This document shows positions 25,080-34,551 of a DNA stretch of 64,000 nt, in pieces (the stretch's first letter is position 1; each line of letters opens with the position of its first letter). This DNA comes from Sulfurospirillum cavolei. Lineage in GTDB: Bacteria; Campylobacterota; Campylobacteria; Campylobacterales; Sulfurospirillaceae. The notes under the pieces were generated by a model. That model worked only from the letters and a program-made list of their open reading frames with translations, ran no database searches and was not told the DNA's origin. Location: the NCBI RefSeq assembly GCF_000813325.1, contig NZ_BBQE01000009.1; one strand, 5' to 3'. A program made the translations under genes and the position numbers.

Positions 25080-26279
25080 TTAAAAAGAGATGCTAAACGT
25101 TGAACCTTCGCCCTTGGTGGAGCTGATTTCAAGCCTGAACCCATTGGTTTTGCAGATGGTGTTCACGATGTCCAAACCGATGCCAAAGCCGCCTTTATCG
25201 CTATTGGCGCGTTTGTAGCGTTTGGTGATGTCGCTTAGTTTGGAACTTTCGATGCCAAAGCCATTGTCTTTAACACTGAGTCTATCACTTTCCAAAGTAA
25301 TGTCGATGCGTCCTTCAAAACGGTTGTATTTGATCGCGTTGGAGAGCAGGTTGTCGATGAGTTTAGTAAGGCTCTCTTCGTTTACATGTAAGGTTTTTTC
25401 GCTCAAATTGAGCTCAATGTTGATACGATTAATGGACATTAAATCGATGAAATAATCGACCCTCTGGACGATCAGCTTTTTGACATCCACATCGCTTTTA
25501 TCTTCGTTTTGTTTGTCGTGTAAAAGCATGTAACTAAGATTTCCGTAGAGTGTGGCGATGCGCTTGGCGCTTAGTTCGATGCGTTTGCGTTTTTTCTCAT
25601 CGACATCTTTAAGCGTGCTAATGCTCATCAAAATTGCCGTAATGGGCGTGTTAAGCTCGTGCGTCGAGTCTTTGATGAAGGTGTCGAGCGTTTCGATCTC
25701 CGCTTTGATGGGTTTGAGAAACTGTTTTGCCAGCACGTAGCCTAAGAGCGTGGCAAACAGCAGGCTGAGCGCAAAGTAAATGAGCACTTCGTAGCGAAGC
25801 GCATTGATGGCATCGGAGATGTGCGCGTGTTTGAGCACGATGGTGTGAATGCCCAGATGCTTTTGCGTACTTTCATCCAGCGCGTAAAAACTGTCATTGG
25901 CAAGGTAGAACGTTTTGGTAAAATCAATGGGTTCTGTAAAGCTTACATGTAAAGGTACATTTCCCTCTCCAAAAAGTCCGAGTTGGTAAGTTTTTTCAAG
26001 CCCAAAGCACTGCTCGGCGGCTGTTTTTTCAAGGCATTTTTGAAGCGTGTCATCTTCCATCATGTGTGCGGCGACGATTTTGTGCGCGATCGAAGAGGCG
26101 GTGGCGCGCATTTTAAGCGCATAATTTTCATGTAGATTCTTGATCTCTATTGTGTAAAACATCCACGCAAGCAGGCAGATGAACGTATAAATGGAGCCAA
26201 GATAGATGAGTAAAAACCTCGTAAGCGAGTGTTTTTCATGCGCACTTAAAACGATAACCGACTCCTTTGATGTTTTCAA
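25080..26279 (-). CDS. Sensor histidine kinase
   Basis: This 399-residue kinase has membrane helices near residues 24-46 and 168-190 enclosing a periplasmic sensor of about 120 residues, then HisKA with the phospho-His in DSTHELNTPITA, and HATPase motifs NLLSNAIKYN (N box), DNGFGI (G1) and GGFGIGLDIV (G2). The start is a TTG at 26279, giving a 44-base overlap with the response regulator; no in-frame ATG exists nearby. By position it probably senses copper or silver for the efflux operon at 28.7-34.4 kb. It carries two TTACATGTAA palindromes in its coding sequence. Confidence 0.9.
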   Translation of the reverse strand: MKTSKESVIVLSAHEKHSLTRFLLIYLGSIYTFICLLAWMFYTIEIKNLHENYALKMRATASSIAHKIVAAHMMEDDTLQKCLEKTAAEQCFGLEKTYQLGLFGEGNVPLHVSFTEPIDFTKTFYLANDSFYALDESTQKHLGIHTIVLKHAHISDAINALRYEVLIYFALSLLFATLLGYVLAKQFLKPIKAEIETLDTFIKDSTHELNTPITAILMSISTLKDVDEKKRKRIELSAKRIATLYGNLSYMLLHDKQNEDKSDVDVKKLIVQRVDYFIDLMSINRINIELNLSEKTLHVNEESLTKLIDNLLSNAIKYNRFEGRIDITLESDRLSVKDNGFGIESSKLSDITKRYKRANSDKGGFGIGLDIVNTICKTNGFRLEISSTKGEGSTFSISF

Positions 26280-26898
26280 TCAGGCTCTCAAGCCCGTAAC
26301 TGCGCAGATTTTTGATGTAGGTGCGCACGGTCGCGTAGGTGGGCACTTCATCAAAGCGCCAGACCTCTTCGATGATCTCTTCAAAACTGACCAGACGGTT
26401 GGAGTTTGCTAGCATATACTCCAAAAGGTGCGCCTCTTTTTTACGCAGGCAAAAGGTCTCACTTTGTGTTGTGATGGAGTAATTTTTTGGGTCATAATGC
26501 ACGTTAGAGCAAAGGCGCACACGCTCTTTTTCATCGATGCGGTGCAGTTTTTTAGTGCGTTCGATGCGCACCAAAAGCTCTTCGAGCTCAAAGGGTTTTT
26601 TGAGGTAATCTTCCGCCCCCAAAGCAAAACCTTTTTTCACATCGCTGATCTGATCCAGTGAAGTGATGAAGATGACAGGTGTGGCGATGTTGGCTTCTTT
26701 GAGCGTTTTTAAAAGCTCAAAACCGTTCAGGCTCGGGACATTGATGTCCAAAACCAAGATGTCAAACTTGTCCTCAAAAATGGCATCAAGCGCCTCTTTG
26801 CCGTCAAAAAAGAGTTTTACATGTAAACCATGTTCGACTAAAAACTCTTCGATAATTTCGCTAAGAATGGGGTCATCTTCTAAGAGTAGGATTTTCAT
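26236..26898 (-). CDS. OmpR-family response regulator
   Basis: This 220-residue protein has a receiver domain with the acidic pair E7-D8-D9, phospho-acceptor D51 and K101 in LKKPF, and a C-terminal winged helix of OmpR type ending VRTYIKNLRSYGLESLIENIKGVGYRF. It pairs with the histidine kinase. The bases before its ATG (CCTCCCATAATTTTTA) lack a Shine-Dalgarno motif, and the DUF4411 stop lies only six bases upstream, so it may be translated by coupling to the inserted gene pair. Confidence 0.92.
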   Translation of the reverse strand: MKILLLEDDPILSEIIEEFLVEHGLHVKLFFDGKEALDAIFEDKFDILVLDINVPSLNGFELLKTLKEANIATPVIFITSLDQISDVKKGFALGAEDYLKKPFELEELLVRIERTKKLHRIDEKERVRLCSNVHYDPKNYSITTQSETFCLRKKEAHLLEYMLANSNRLVSFEEIIEEVWRFDEVPTYATVRTYIKNLRSYGLESLIENIKGVGYRFKCA

Positions 26899-26904
26899 TA
26901 AAAA

Positions 26905-27396
26905 TTATGGGAGGATAAACTTCGCATTCAGATTTCGTAGCATTTCAAAAGGAGATTCGCATTTAACTCCAAAATAGTCACAGACATTTGGTATTTTGAT
27001 TTTTTTAGCATGTGGAGAAGATTTTTCATGGCTGACAAGTATGGCTTCAAGCGTTTTTGCTTTTGCTATAATCCATGGGTCAGCAACATCTAAAAACGTA
27101 GAGACTGCATCAGAAGTATAGCCAGCTGAAACGACATAATTTGAGATTTTGATGAACTCTTCTTGTGTTTCTTTATCATCAATTGGCAGAAAAAAACCAC
27201 TGTCTTCTCTATCTTTAATCCAGTCTGCTAACTCATCATCCCATGTACTAAGTTCATCAAAAACATTTTTTGTACTAATGATTGTTTGTAGCTCAATTTG
27301 ACGATCTAAAAAATCCCAAAAAGCAGGGCAAAAATCCATTCCATAATATCTATTTTTTGCTTCTATAAAAATATTTGAATCTAATAGATAAAGCAT
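26905..27396 (-). CDS. DUF4411 PIN-like protein
   Basis: This 163-residue protein opens MLYLLDSNIFIEAKNRYYGMD, the DUF4411 hallmark with a PIN-type acidic residue (LDSN), and has further acidic residues in SDAVSTFLDVADPWIIAKAK and a Lys-rich C-terminal region (SPHAKKIKIPNVCDYF). PIN folds are metal-dependent RNases and this family is regularly found behind HTH-ImmA/IrrE genes as a toxin-like partner. Its ATG overlaps the upstream stop by one base. The pair is AT-rich compared with its neighbours, a sign of transfer. Confidence 0.85.
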   Translation of the reverse strand: MLYLLDSNIFIEAKNRYYGMDFCPAFWDFLDRQIELQTIISTKNVFDELSTWDDELADWIKDREDSGFFLPIDDKETQEEFIKISNYVVSAGYTSDAVSTFLDVADPWIIAKAKTLEAILVSHEKSSPHAKKIKIPNVCDYFGVKCESPFEMLRNLNAKFILP

Positions 27397-28553
27397 TATA
27401 TAACACCTAGTTCTCTAGCAAATTTGTTAATACTTGCAGCACTTGTATTTAAAAGAGTTGCTGCTTCTTTATAAAGTGTCTTTCCCTCTAATGTAGAAAT
27501 AATCAATGCGTAAGAAAAATTTGTACCATTTTTACTTCTAAGTGTTTTGTAAAAATCTCCGCCTGGAGTTTTTTTAATATATTCTTGTGCTGCTATAAAT
27601 TTTTCTTTTTCTGCTTCCAAATAAAGTTTATAAGTATTAAAGTTGATATATTTAAGTGTGTATAATCTGTTAAGAATAACTTGAGTGCTTACAGAAAAAA
27701 TTTTTGCTAAAGAGCTATAGTGTTCTTCTAACTCACTATCAGGATCCCATAATTTTGCCAATAATGCTTGAGGTACTAACAGATTAGCCGTAATTTCATT
27801 ACAAAATAGTTCTACACGATTATCAATATGTTGAAAATCAAGTAAAGAAATGCCACTTTCACCTATCCACAGATGAACTAGTTCATGGAGCAAAGTAAAG
27901 ATTTGTCCGGCGAGAGAGTCATTGGTGTTAATAAAAATAAGAGGAGCGTATTTGTCATAAATAGCAAATCCTCTAAATTCGTCAATATTTAAACTTTTGT
28001 GAGTATTGCTACCAACAATACCACTTCTCATAACTAAAATGTCAAGTTTTTCAACTTCTTCAATAAGAAGAGCTAAAAATTTTTTCTTAGATAAAGACCT
28101 TGCAATAAAGTGTTCTAAATTGAGAATTTTAAAAATATCTTTAGCAATAAGTTCTTTAGAATCATTAATTGTAAATTTTTGTAAAAAGGATTTTGGTTCT
28201 TTATCGTTTTCTAAAATATAATCCTTATACCATTTTTGTTTGAGTGTTATGCTATGAAGTTGTGTTTTGAATTCAGGGCTAAACTCAGATACAGTTTCAT
28301 TATTAAAAGTTCTTAAATCTGGAATAGCTAATTCTTCTTTTGGTGGAGTTTGTAAAAATAAATATCCAAAAGGAATTTGAAATATTTTAGCAAGTTTTTG
28401 GGCTTGCAAAAAAGTAGGTTTTAAAGCACCTTGCTCCCACGCTTGTATTTTTTCAGCTTTAATTTTTAATGTTTTGGCTAAAGATTCAAGAGACACATTT
28501 GCTCTTTGCCTTGCCCAAACAAGTATAGTAGGTGCTATTAAAGCTTCACTCAT
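27396..28553 (-). CDS. HTH-XRE and ImmA/IrrE-type metallopeptidase
   Basis: This 385-residue protein has an N-terminal XRE helix-turn-helix (VSLESLAKTLKIKAEKIQAWE at about residues 19-40) and an ImmA/IrrE zinc peptidase domain with the motif HELVH near residues 217-221. Such proteins cleave a repressor or act as antitoxin/regulator for the downstream DUF4411 protein. It forms a two-gene AT-rich unit inserted between a two-component system and its probable target operon. Autoregulation through the HTH is likely but no operator was identified. Confidence 0.88.
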   Translation of the reverse strand: MSEALIAPTILVWARQRANVSLESLAKTLKIKAEKIQAWEQGALKPTFLQAQKLAKIFQIPFGYLFLQTPPKEELAIPDLRTFNNETVSEFSPEFKTQLHSITLKQKWYKDYILENDKEPKSFLQKFTINDSKELIAKDIFKILNLEHFIARSLSKKKFLALLIEEVEKLDILVMRSGIVGSNTHKSLNIDEFRGFAIYDKYAPLIFINTNDSLAGQIFTLLHELVHLWIGESGISLLDFQHIDNRVELFCNEITANLLVPQALLAKLWDPDSELEEHYSSLAKIFSVSTQVILNRLYTLKYINFNTYKLYLEAEKEKFIAAQEYIKKTPGGDFYKTLRSKNGTNFSYALIISTLEGKTLYKEAATLLNTSAASINKFARELGVI

Positions 28554-28725
28554 AATTTTCTCTTTATCCTTTTATAATTTTATCTTCAAGTATAACAAAA
28601 TAGAGTATTTTTTCTTATAAATTTATTTTTTATACAAGCTAATATCGGCTTAATTAAACTTCCGCTCCACAAATATTCCACACACGCCCTCTATACTTCT
28701 TTTATAACTTTACAAGGAGTACGTG
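28554..28725. promoter_or_regulatory. Divergent leader between the ImmA/IrrE gene and the metal efflux operon
   Basis: This AT-rich gap contains a TATACT hexamer (about 28692-28697) that could be the -10 for the efflux operon, and AAGGAG at 28714-28719. The latter is six bases from ATG 28726 but only three from GTG 28723, which favours the ATG. No clear response-regulator repeat was recognised. Confidence 0.4.
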
Positions 28726-29112
28726 ATGAAGAAGATTTTAGGGATGTTTTTAGCGGTGGCGTTGAGCCTTAGTGCGGCTTTTGCGGCAGATGCTTTGTCT
28801 AAAAAGGGCATGGCAGGTCCATTGGAAGTGGAGTACAGCAGTGAGAAGCCACTCTCTCAGGGTATGAACATGATCAACATCAAAGTCAAAGAGAACGGCA
28901 AAGAGATCAAAGATGCGAAAGTAAGTGTGACCGCTTCGATGCCTGCGATGCCTGGTATGCCAGCGATGGAGCAAAGCTCTGAGGCGATGTTTGTAAACGG
29001 TGCATACATGGCGCATGTAGTGTTTTCAATGAACGGCACATGGCAGCTTAACATCGTCATCGAAACCGCTGATGGTAAAAAACAACGCTTAAAATCAAGC
29101 GTCAACCTCTAA
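28726..29112 (+). CDS. Periplasmic YtkA/FixH-like protein
   Basis: This 128-residue secreted protein has a signal peptide (MKKILGMFLAVALSLSAAFA) and a YtkA-like beta-sandwich domain with GPLEVEYSSEKPLSQGMN and the Met-rich string MPAMPGMPAMEQ. Met-rich motifs bind Cu(I) or Ag(I) in periplasmic copper proteins. It is the first gene of a four-gene operon with a TolC-like protein, an adaptor and an HME-RND pump; its stop overlaps the next start (TAATG). A role as metal-binding or accessory protein is inferred. Confidence 0.8.
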   Translation: MKKILGMFLAVALSLSAAFAADALSKKGMAGPLEVEYSSEKPLSQGMNMINIKVKENGKEIKDAKVSVTASMPAMPGMPAMEQSSEAMFVNGAYMAHVVFSMNGTWQLNIVIETADGKKQRLKSSVNL

Positions 29113-30296
29113 TGAAACGCGTCATTTTAACGCTTGTAGCCCTTGCGGGCTACGCTTTGGCGCAGAGCGAGTTGACTTCGTTAGCCTTTGCTCATAATCA
29201 TGAGCTAAAAGCCCTAGAAGATGAGGTGAGCGCGCTAGAATATGAGGTTGATGTAAGCAAGATTTGGGAAAACCCTATGCTCTCTCTTGGGGTCAACGAC
29301 ATCTTTTTAGATGAGCCTCTCACACGAAACAAAGAAATGCAAAATGAGGCGATTTCACTTTCGCAAAAGATTCCAACGGGCGGGAAACTGGACATTAAAG
29401 AGTCCATTGCCTTGCAAGAGGTGGCGATTAAGAAGCTGGAACTTAAAGCCAAAAAACTGGAAATGCAACAAGAGATCGGCATGTTAGAGCAAAGTTACAT
29501 CCGTATCAACCAAGACCTAGCCGTTATTGGCAAATATGAGAAAATCTTAGAAGACCTTAAAAACGCGCACCTTGCTTACAATACCACCAGTGCACATTAT
29601 GTCGATACCTTGAACAACACGATTTTGCAAAAAAATCTTGCCATCGAGAAAAAGAGCTTGCTTCGTGACAAAGCTTCCATAGAGCGAAAGTTGGAGAGCA
29701 TCATCGTAGCCCCAGTGCCAGAGATGAGTCTGCATGAGGGATTGTTGCCCTACACACTGAGTGATGAAGAGAAACTTTTAGAAAAAACACCAAAGCTTCA
29801 AATACAGACGTTGCAAAGTGCTAAAGAACTGCTCAATTTGCGCTATGAAAAAGCAAATAAAACTCCCGACGTCACCGTAACGCTAGGGTACAATCGAAGG
29901 CAAAGCAGAGACGACTACGCCTTTTTAGGTGTCTCTATACCGCTTCCCATTTACGGTAAAGAAAATGCTTCCATTCAAAAAGCCACTCTCACACATTCCG
30001 CATCGGAGCAAAGTGTGCTCAACACACGCAAACAGCTTCTTTTTGAGCTAAAAGACGCACTGTTAAACAAAGAGCTTCAGTACGACAAACTCTCGCTTGC
30101 AAAAGAGGTGTTACATGAAAATGAGAAGATGTACGAAGTGCTTCAAAGTACAGCTCTTTCTCAAAATGACGCACTCTTAAGCCTGCTCAATGTCATCACG
30201 CAGATGCTTGAAGCGCAAAAACAGATCAACGCGTACCGTTTTGCGTATAACGAGTCCATCATCAAAATCTACACGCTTTTAGGAGAGCCGCTATGA
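29112..30296 (+). CDS. Outer-membrane efflux protein (TolC/CusC-like)
   Basis: This 394-residue protein has a signal peptide and the long helical repeats of TolC-family channels, including ISLSQKIPTGGKLDIKE and DVTVTLGYNRRQSRDDYAFLGVSIPLPIYG, the latter typical of the second repeat near the beta-barrel. It is coupled to the upstream gene by TAATG and overlaps the adaptor gene by four bases. It would form the outer-membrane exit of the tripartite metal pump. Confidence 0.87.
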   Translation: MKRVILTLVALAGYALAQSELTSLAFAHNHELKALEDEVSALEYEVDVSKIWENPMLSLGVNDIFLDEPLTRNKEMQNEAISLSQKIPTGGKLDIKESIALQEVAIKKLELKAKKLEMQQEIGMLEQSYIRINQDLAVIGKYEKILEDLKNAHLAYNTTSAHYVDTLNNTILQKNLAIEKKSLLRDKASIERKLESIIVAPVPEMSLHEGLLPYTLSDEEKLLEKTPKLQIQTLQSAKELLNLRYEKANKTPDVTVTLGYNRRQSRDDYAFLGVSIPLPIYGKENASIQKATLTHSASEQSVLNTRKQLLFELKDALLNKELQYDKLSLAKEVLHENEKMYEVLQSTALSQNDALLSLLNVITQMLEAQKQINAYRFAYNESIIKIYTLLGEPL

Positions 30297-31279
30297 AATT
30301 GACCACCCTTTTTTTAACCGCACTGTTGTGTTTAAGCGCGCCACTGAGTGCCAAGCAGGCTTTCAATGTCAAAACCGTCGAAGTCAAAAAAGTGTTGGAA
30401 GGCTCTGCGAAAGAGTTTTACGGCTACACGAAAGCCAATGAAGAGAGTGTGAAAGAGATCGCACTTCGTTATGACGCGTTTATTGAAGCCCTTTATGTGA
30501 ATAAAAACTTTAACCATGTAAAAAAAGGCGAGCCTTTGGCGAAGCTCTATTCGCAGGAGATTTACACCGCCGAGTTGGAGCTTTTAAACGCGGGGCGCAT
30601 CAAAAGCGAGAGCATGGTGCAAAGCATCACCCAAAAGCTCAAACTCTTAGGGGTTGATGAGAAAACGATTGCAAAGATCATCGCAGATAAAAGCGTGCCT
30701 GAATCCATCACGATCGTCTCACCTTACAACGGCATCGTTACGCAAAAAGCGGTCAATCAAGGCTCGTTTGTTCCTAAAGGCACGAAGCTTTATGAGATCA
30801 GCGACTACTCGAATTTATGGCTCATTGTCAAAGTCTATGAAAAAGACCTTGAGTTTGTTAAAAGTGCGCAAAATGCGGACATCTTTTTTGACATGAGCTC
30901 CAAGCCATATAAAGCCAAAATCGATTTTATCTACCCTAAAGTTGATCCACAAACCAAGAGTGTGGATGTGCGTTTGGTGATAGAGAATAAAGAGCTTGAA
31001 ATCTACGAAAACGCATTTGCCAAAGCGCGTTTTGGAACAGCAAAACGTGAATACTTAGCGCTTCCAAAAAGTGCGGTCATGACCAAAGGGGCGAAAACGA
31101 GTGTCTTTGTCAAAGGCGAATTTGAGGGCGAGTATGAACCACGCGAGATCGAAGCCAAACGGTTGAATAACGACACTTTTGAGATCCTCTCAGGGTTGAA
31201 AGAGGGCGATGTGGTGGTTGCCAATGCACTCTTTATGTTCGATGCCGACGCTCAAAATAACGGTGGAGCAATGCAATGA
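30293..31279 (+). CDS. cusB: Periplasmic adaptor of heavy-metal RND efflux (CusB-like)
   Basis: This 328-residue protein is a membrane-fusion adaptor, with signal peptide, lipoyl/barrel-sandwich halves (ALYVNKNFNHVKKGEPLAKLYS; VSPYNGIVTQKAVNQGSFV) around a short helical hairpin, then beta-barrel and membrane-proximal domains. GTKLYEISDYSNLWLIVKVYE is a characteristic CusB-family string. It joins the TolC-like channel to the RND pump that follows with a four-base overlap. Confidence 0.88.
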   Translation: MKLTTLFLTALLCLSAPLSAKQAFNVKTVEVKKVLEGSAKEFYGYTKANEESVKEIALRYDAFIEALYVNKNFNHVKKGEPLAKLYSQEIYTAELELLNAGRIKSESMVQSITQKLKLLGVDEKTIAKIIADKSVPESITIVSPYNGIVTQKAVNQGSFVPKGTKLYEISDYSNLWLIVKVYEKDLEFVKSAQNADIFFDMSSKPYKAKIDFIYPKVDPQTKSVDVRLVIENKELEIYENAFAKARFGTAKREYLALPKSAVMTKGAKTSVFVKGEFEGEYEPREIEAKRLNNDTFEILSGLKEGDVVVANALFMFDADAQNNGGAMQ

Positions 31280-34200
31280 TAGAGTCTATCATTGAAAAAA
31301 GTGTCAAAAACAAGGCGCTTTTACTTTTAACGCTTATTATCGCGGCATTTGTGTCGTTTTGGGCGATTAGAAACACTCCGCTTGATGCCTTGCCAGACCT
31401 TACTCCGCCACAGGTCATTGTCAATGTCAAGTATTTGGGGCAGTCGCCTAAAATCATCGAAGATCAGATCATTTATGAGCTGACCAATGCTCTGTTAGCG
31501 ACCGCGAAAACCAAAACGGTGAGAGCGTTTACGTCGTATGAAAATGCCATCGTTTACATCATCTTTGAAGAGGGTACCGACCTTTACTGGGCGCGGGATC
31601 GGGTCAATGAAGTCATCCAAAATGTCTCAAAAAATGCCCCTAAAAACGCGACCATCAAGCTTGGTCCCGATGCGACGGGCATCGGTTGGGCATTTGAATA
31701 CGCACTCACCTCTAAAAATCGAAGTCTTGAGGAGCTACGAAGCATTCAAGACTACCTTTACCGCTACGCACTTTTAGGCGTTGAGGGCGTGAGCGAAGTC
31801 GCAAGCGTGGGCGGATATGTGAAAGACTATGAAGTCACATTGCGCCAAGAAGCGCTCTACAAGTACGACCTGAGCATCGACGATTTGATGAACACGCTTT
31901 CCAAAAATAACAGCGATTTGGGTGGGCGGGTTGTGCTTGAAAACGGTTTTGAGCAGATCGTTCAAGCTAGGGGTTTTGCGCGCTCTTTGGACGAGATAGC
32001 GGGCATTACCATCAAAACGGTGAATGGCATTCCGCTGAAAATCTCGGACGTCGCCGATGTGCGTGTGGTTCCAACGTATCGAAGCGGTGTATCCGAGCTC
32101 AACGGTGAGGGGGAAGTCGTTGGCGGTGTCGTCGTCGTACGTTACAAAGAGAATGCGTACAAGGTCATTCAAGCGGTCAAAGAGAAGTTGGCATCGTTAC
32201 ATGTAAACGATGTCGAAGTGGTCACGACGTACGATCGAAGCGATCTCATCACCAAAGCGATCAACAATCTTAAGCGCGCTCTTTTTGAGGAGAGTATCGT
32301 CGTTTTGGCGGTGGTGATGCTTTTCTTGCTTCATTTTAGAAGTGCGTTGGTTGTCATCATCGTGCTGCCACTCACCATTGCTCTGACATTTTTGTGCATG
32401 AAGCTTTTTGGCTTGGAGTCCAACATCATGAGTTTGGGCGGCATTGCCATAGCTATTGGTGCGATGGTCGATGCGTGCATCGTGATGATCGAAAACGTGC
32501 ATAAAAAGCTCTCGCACGGTGAGGTTAAAGATGAAGCGGAGCGTAAAGCCATCATCATCGCTTCATCCAAACAAGTGGGGCGTCCGATCTTTTTTGCGCT
32601 TTTACTCATTGTGGTGAGTTTCTTGCCGATTTTTGCGCTGAGTGGTCAAGAGGGGGCACTCTTTAAACCCTTAGCCTATACGAAAACCTTTGCGATGCTC
32701 ATCGGCGCGGTGCTTTCCATCACGCTCGTTCCACTGTTGATGATTTATTTTGTCAAAGGAAAAATCCTCGAAGAGCACAAAAATCCGCTCAACAACCTTT
32801 TTATCTGGCTGTATGCACCGCTTTTAAAACTGCACATGCGCTTTTGGTACATCGCTATTGCGGCGTTCATTGGCTTTTTGGTGCTGGGGTATCATACGTT
32901 TACGAAACAACGCTGGGAGTTTATGCCGCCTTTGAATGAGCAGACGTTTATGTACATGCCGGTCACTCCTTTTGGCATCAGCATCGAGCTTGCTAAAGAG
33001 TACGCGCAAAAGAGCAATGAGATCATCAAAAGCTTCCCAGAAGTGCAAAGTACCTTTGCCAAAGCAGGGCGTGCGGAGAGTGCGACAGATCCCGCTCCGC
33101 TTTCAATGATCGAGACGATCATACAACTCAAGCCCAAAGAGCAGTGGCGTGCAGGTATGAGCTATGAAAAACTTCGAGATGAGATGAACGAGGCGTTGCA
33201 ACTGCGAGGCTTAACGAACTCGTGGACGTATCCGATTCGCGGACGCATCGACATGCTCATCACAGGCATTCGCACACCGCTTGGCATTAAACTTTACGGC
33301 GACAATGACCAAGCTTTGGAAGAGAGTGCGAACAAAATCGCCAGTGTCCTTGCCAATTATGAAGGAACCAAAAGCATTTTTGCGGACAAAGCCAACAGCG
33401 GTTACTACCTCAATATGACGCTAAAGCCTGAAAATATTGCCTCTTATGGTCTTACCAAAGAGGAAATTCTTAATTTTGTCGACAACGCCATCGGTGGCTC
33501 AAAAGTGAGCACGTTTTACCAAGGCATTGAACGCTATGCGATCACGTTAAGATTGGAAGAGCAGCATCGCAAAGACCTGAGCGCCATCAGTGAGTTAACC
33601 ATCAAAACGCCGTATGGTTTCCAACGCTTAGGGCATTTTGTACAGCTTGGTTACGACGTGGGTGCGAGTGAGCTGAAGTCCGAAATGGGCAAAAAAGTCA
33701 ACTACATCTACATCACGCTCCAAGAGGGTTTTTCGTCTAAAACTTACAAAGATGAAGCCAGTAAACTTTTAAAAGAGAGTGTGGAGCTTCCAACGGGCTT
33801 TTACATCGGTTGGGCAGGCGAGAGCGAGTACTTGGAGAGTGCGATGGAGCGCCTTCAGTTCATTCTTCCGTTGACGCTTCTCATCACATTTATGCTCATC
33901 TACTTAGGGCTTGGCTCGTTTAGAAACGCACTTTTGGTCTTTTTGACCTTGCCACTCGCGGCAGTGGGCGGATTTTTGTATGTGGACTACCTGAACTTCA
34001 ACCTCTCCATCGCCGTTATCGTTGGCTTTTTGGCACTCATCGGCATCGCAGTGGAAACGGCGATCGTGATGATCATCTACCTTGAAGAAGCACTTTTACA
34101 TGTAAAACATAGAACCAAGGAGGCAGTACAAGAAGCCATCTTTGAAGGCGCTGTCTTAAGGGTGCGCCCCAAACTGATGACCGTTTTTGCGATCCTTGGT

Positions 34201-34353
34201 GGACTTTTACCCATCATGTGGCTAGATGGTGTCGGAAGCGAAGTCATGCAACGCATCGCCGCCCCGATGATCGGCGGTGTGGTAAGTTCGGCTATTTTAA
34301 CGCTTTTGGTCATTCCCGTTTTGTATTATCGGATGCAAAAAATTGAGGAGTGA
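31276..34353 (+). CDS. cusA: Heavy-metal efflux RND pump (CusA/HME family)
   Basis: This 1025-residue inner-membrane pump has twelve expected membrane helices in two halves and the HME signature GAMVDACIVMIENVHKKL in helix 4 near residue 400, and IGIAVETAIVMIIYLEEAL in helix 10 region. The N-terminal PLDALPDLTPPQVIV is typical of monovalent (Cu/Ag) HME pumps. It exports metal by proton antiport together with the adaptor and channel encoded upstream. Two TTACATGTAA palindromes lie inside the gene, two more just after it. No terminator hairpin is obvious at the 3' end. Confidence 0.93.
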   Translation: MIESIIEKSVKNKALLLLTLIIAAFVSFWAIRNTPLDALPDLTPPQVIVNVKYLGQSPKIIEDQIIYELTNALLATAKTKTVRAFTSYENAIVYIIFEEGTDLYWARDRVNEVIQNVSKNAPKNATIKLGPDATGIGWAFEYALTSKNRSLEELRSIQDYLYRYALLGVEGVSEVASVGGYVKDYEVTLRQEALYKYDLSIDDLMNTLSKNNSDLGGRVVLENGFEQIVQARGFARSLDEIAGITIKTVNGIPLKISDVADVRVVPTYRSGVSELNGEGEVVGGVVVVRYKENAYKVIQAVKEKLASLHVNDVEVVTTYDRSDLITKAINNLKRALFEESIVVLAVVMLFLLHFRSALVVIIVLPLTIALTFLCMKLFGLESNIMSLGGIAIAIGAMVDACIVMIENVHKKLSHGEVKDEAERKAIIIASSKQVGRPIFFALLLIVVSFLPIFALSGQEGALFKPLAYTKTFAMLIGAVLSITLVPLLMIYFVKGKILEEHKNPLNNLFIWLYAPLLKLHMRFWYIAIAAFIGFLVLGYHTFTKQRWEFMPPLNEQTFMYMPVTPFGISIELAKEYAQKSNEIIKSFPEVQSTFAKAGRAESATDPAPLSMIETIIQLKPKEQWRAGMSYEKLRDEMNEALQLRGLTNSWTYPIRGRIDMLITGIRTPLGIKLYGDNDQALEESANKIASVLANYEGTKSIFADKANSGYYLNMTLKPENIASYGLTKEEILNFVDNAIGGSKVSTFYQGIERYAITLRLEEQHRKDLSAISELTIKTPYGFQRLGHFVQLGYDVGASELKSEMGKKVNYIYITLQEGFSSKTYKDEASKLLKESVELPTGFYIGWAGESEYLESAMERLQFILPLTLLITFMLIYLGLGSFRNALLVFLTLPLAAVGGFLYVDYLNFNLSIAVIVGFLALIGIAVETAIVMIIYLEEALLHVKHRTKEAVQEAIFEGAVLRVRPKLMTVFAILGGLLPIMWLDGVGSEVMQRIAAPMIGGVVSSAILTLLVIPVLYYRMQKIEE

Positions 34354-34410
34354 GAGAGTTTACATGTAAAGAATTTTCCTTACATGTAAACAACTATTTT
34401 ATAAAATCTA

Positions 34411-34551
34411 TTTGTATTTTTCGTCTATTTCTTTCGTAGTTTGTATAAAATTTTTGTGTTGTTCTCTCATATAAAGAAGATAAATTCTTGCATCTATTTC
34501 TTTAACTTTTGCGTCATTATTTGATAAATTACCTCTGCGAAATCCCCACAA
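34411..34551 (-). pseudogene. Possible gene remnant downstream of the efflux operon
   Basis: On the minus strand a 47-codon open stretch reads as a hydrophilic helical sequence (WGFRRGNLSNNDAKVKEID, later LLYMREQHKNF) ending at TAG 34408-34410. It has no convincing start and overlaps the 3' end of the flavin reductase gene in another frame. It could be the C-terminal relic of a gene lost at this junction, or chance. Confidence 0.25.
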
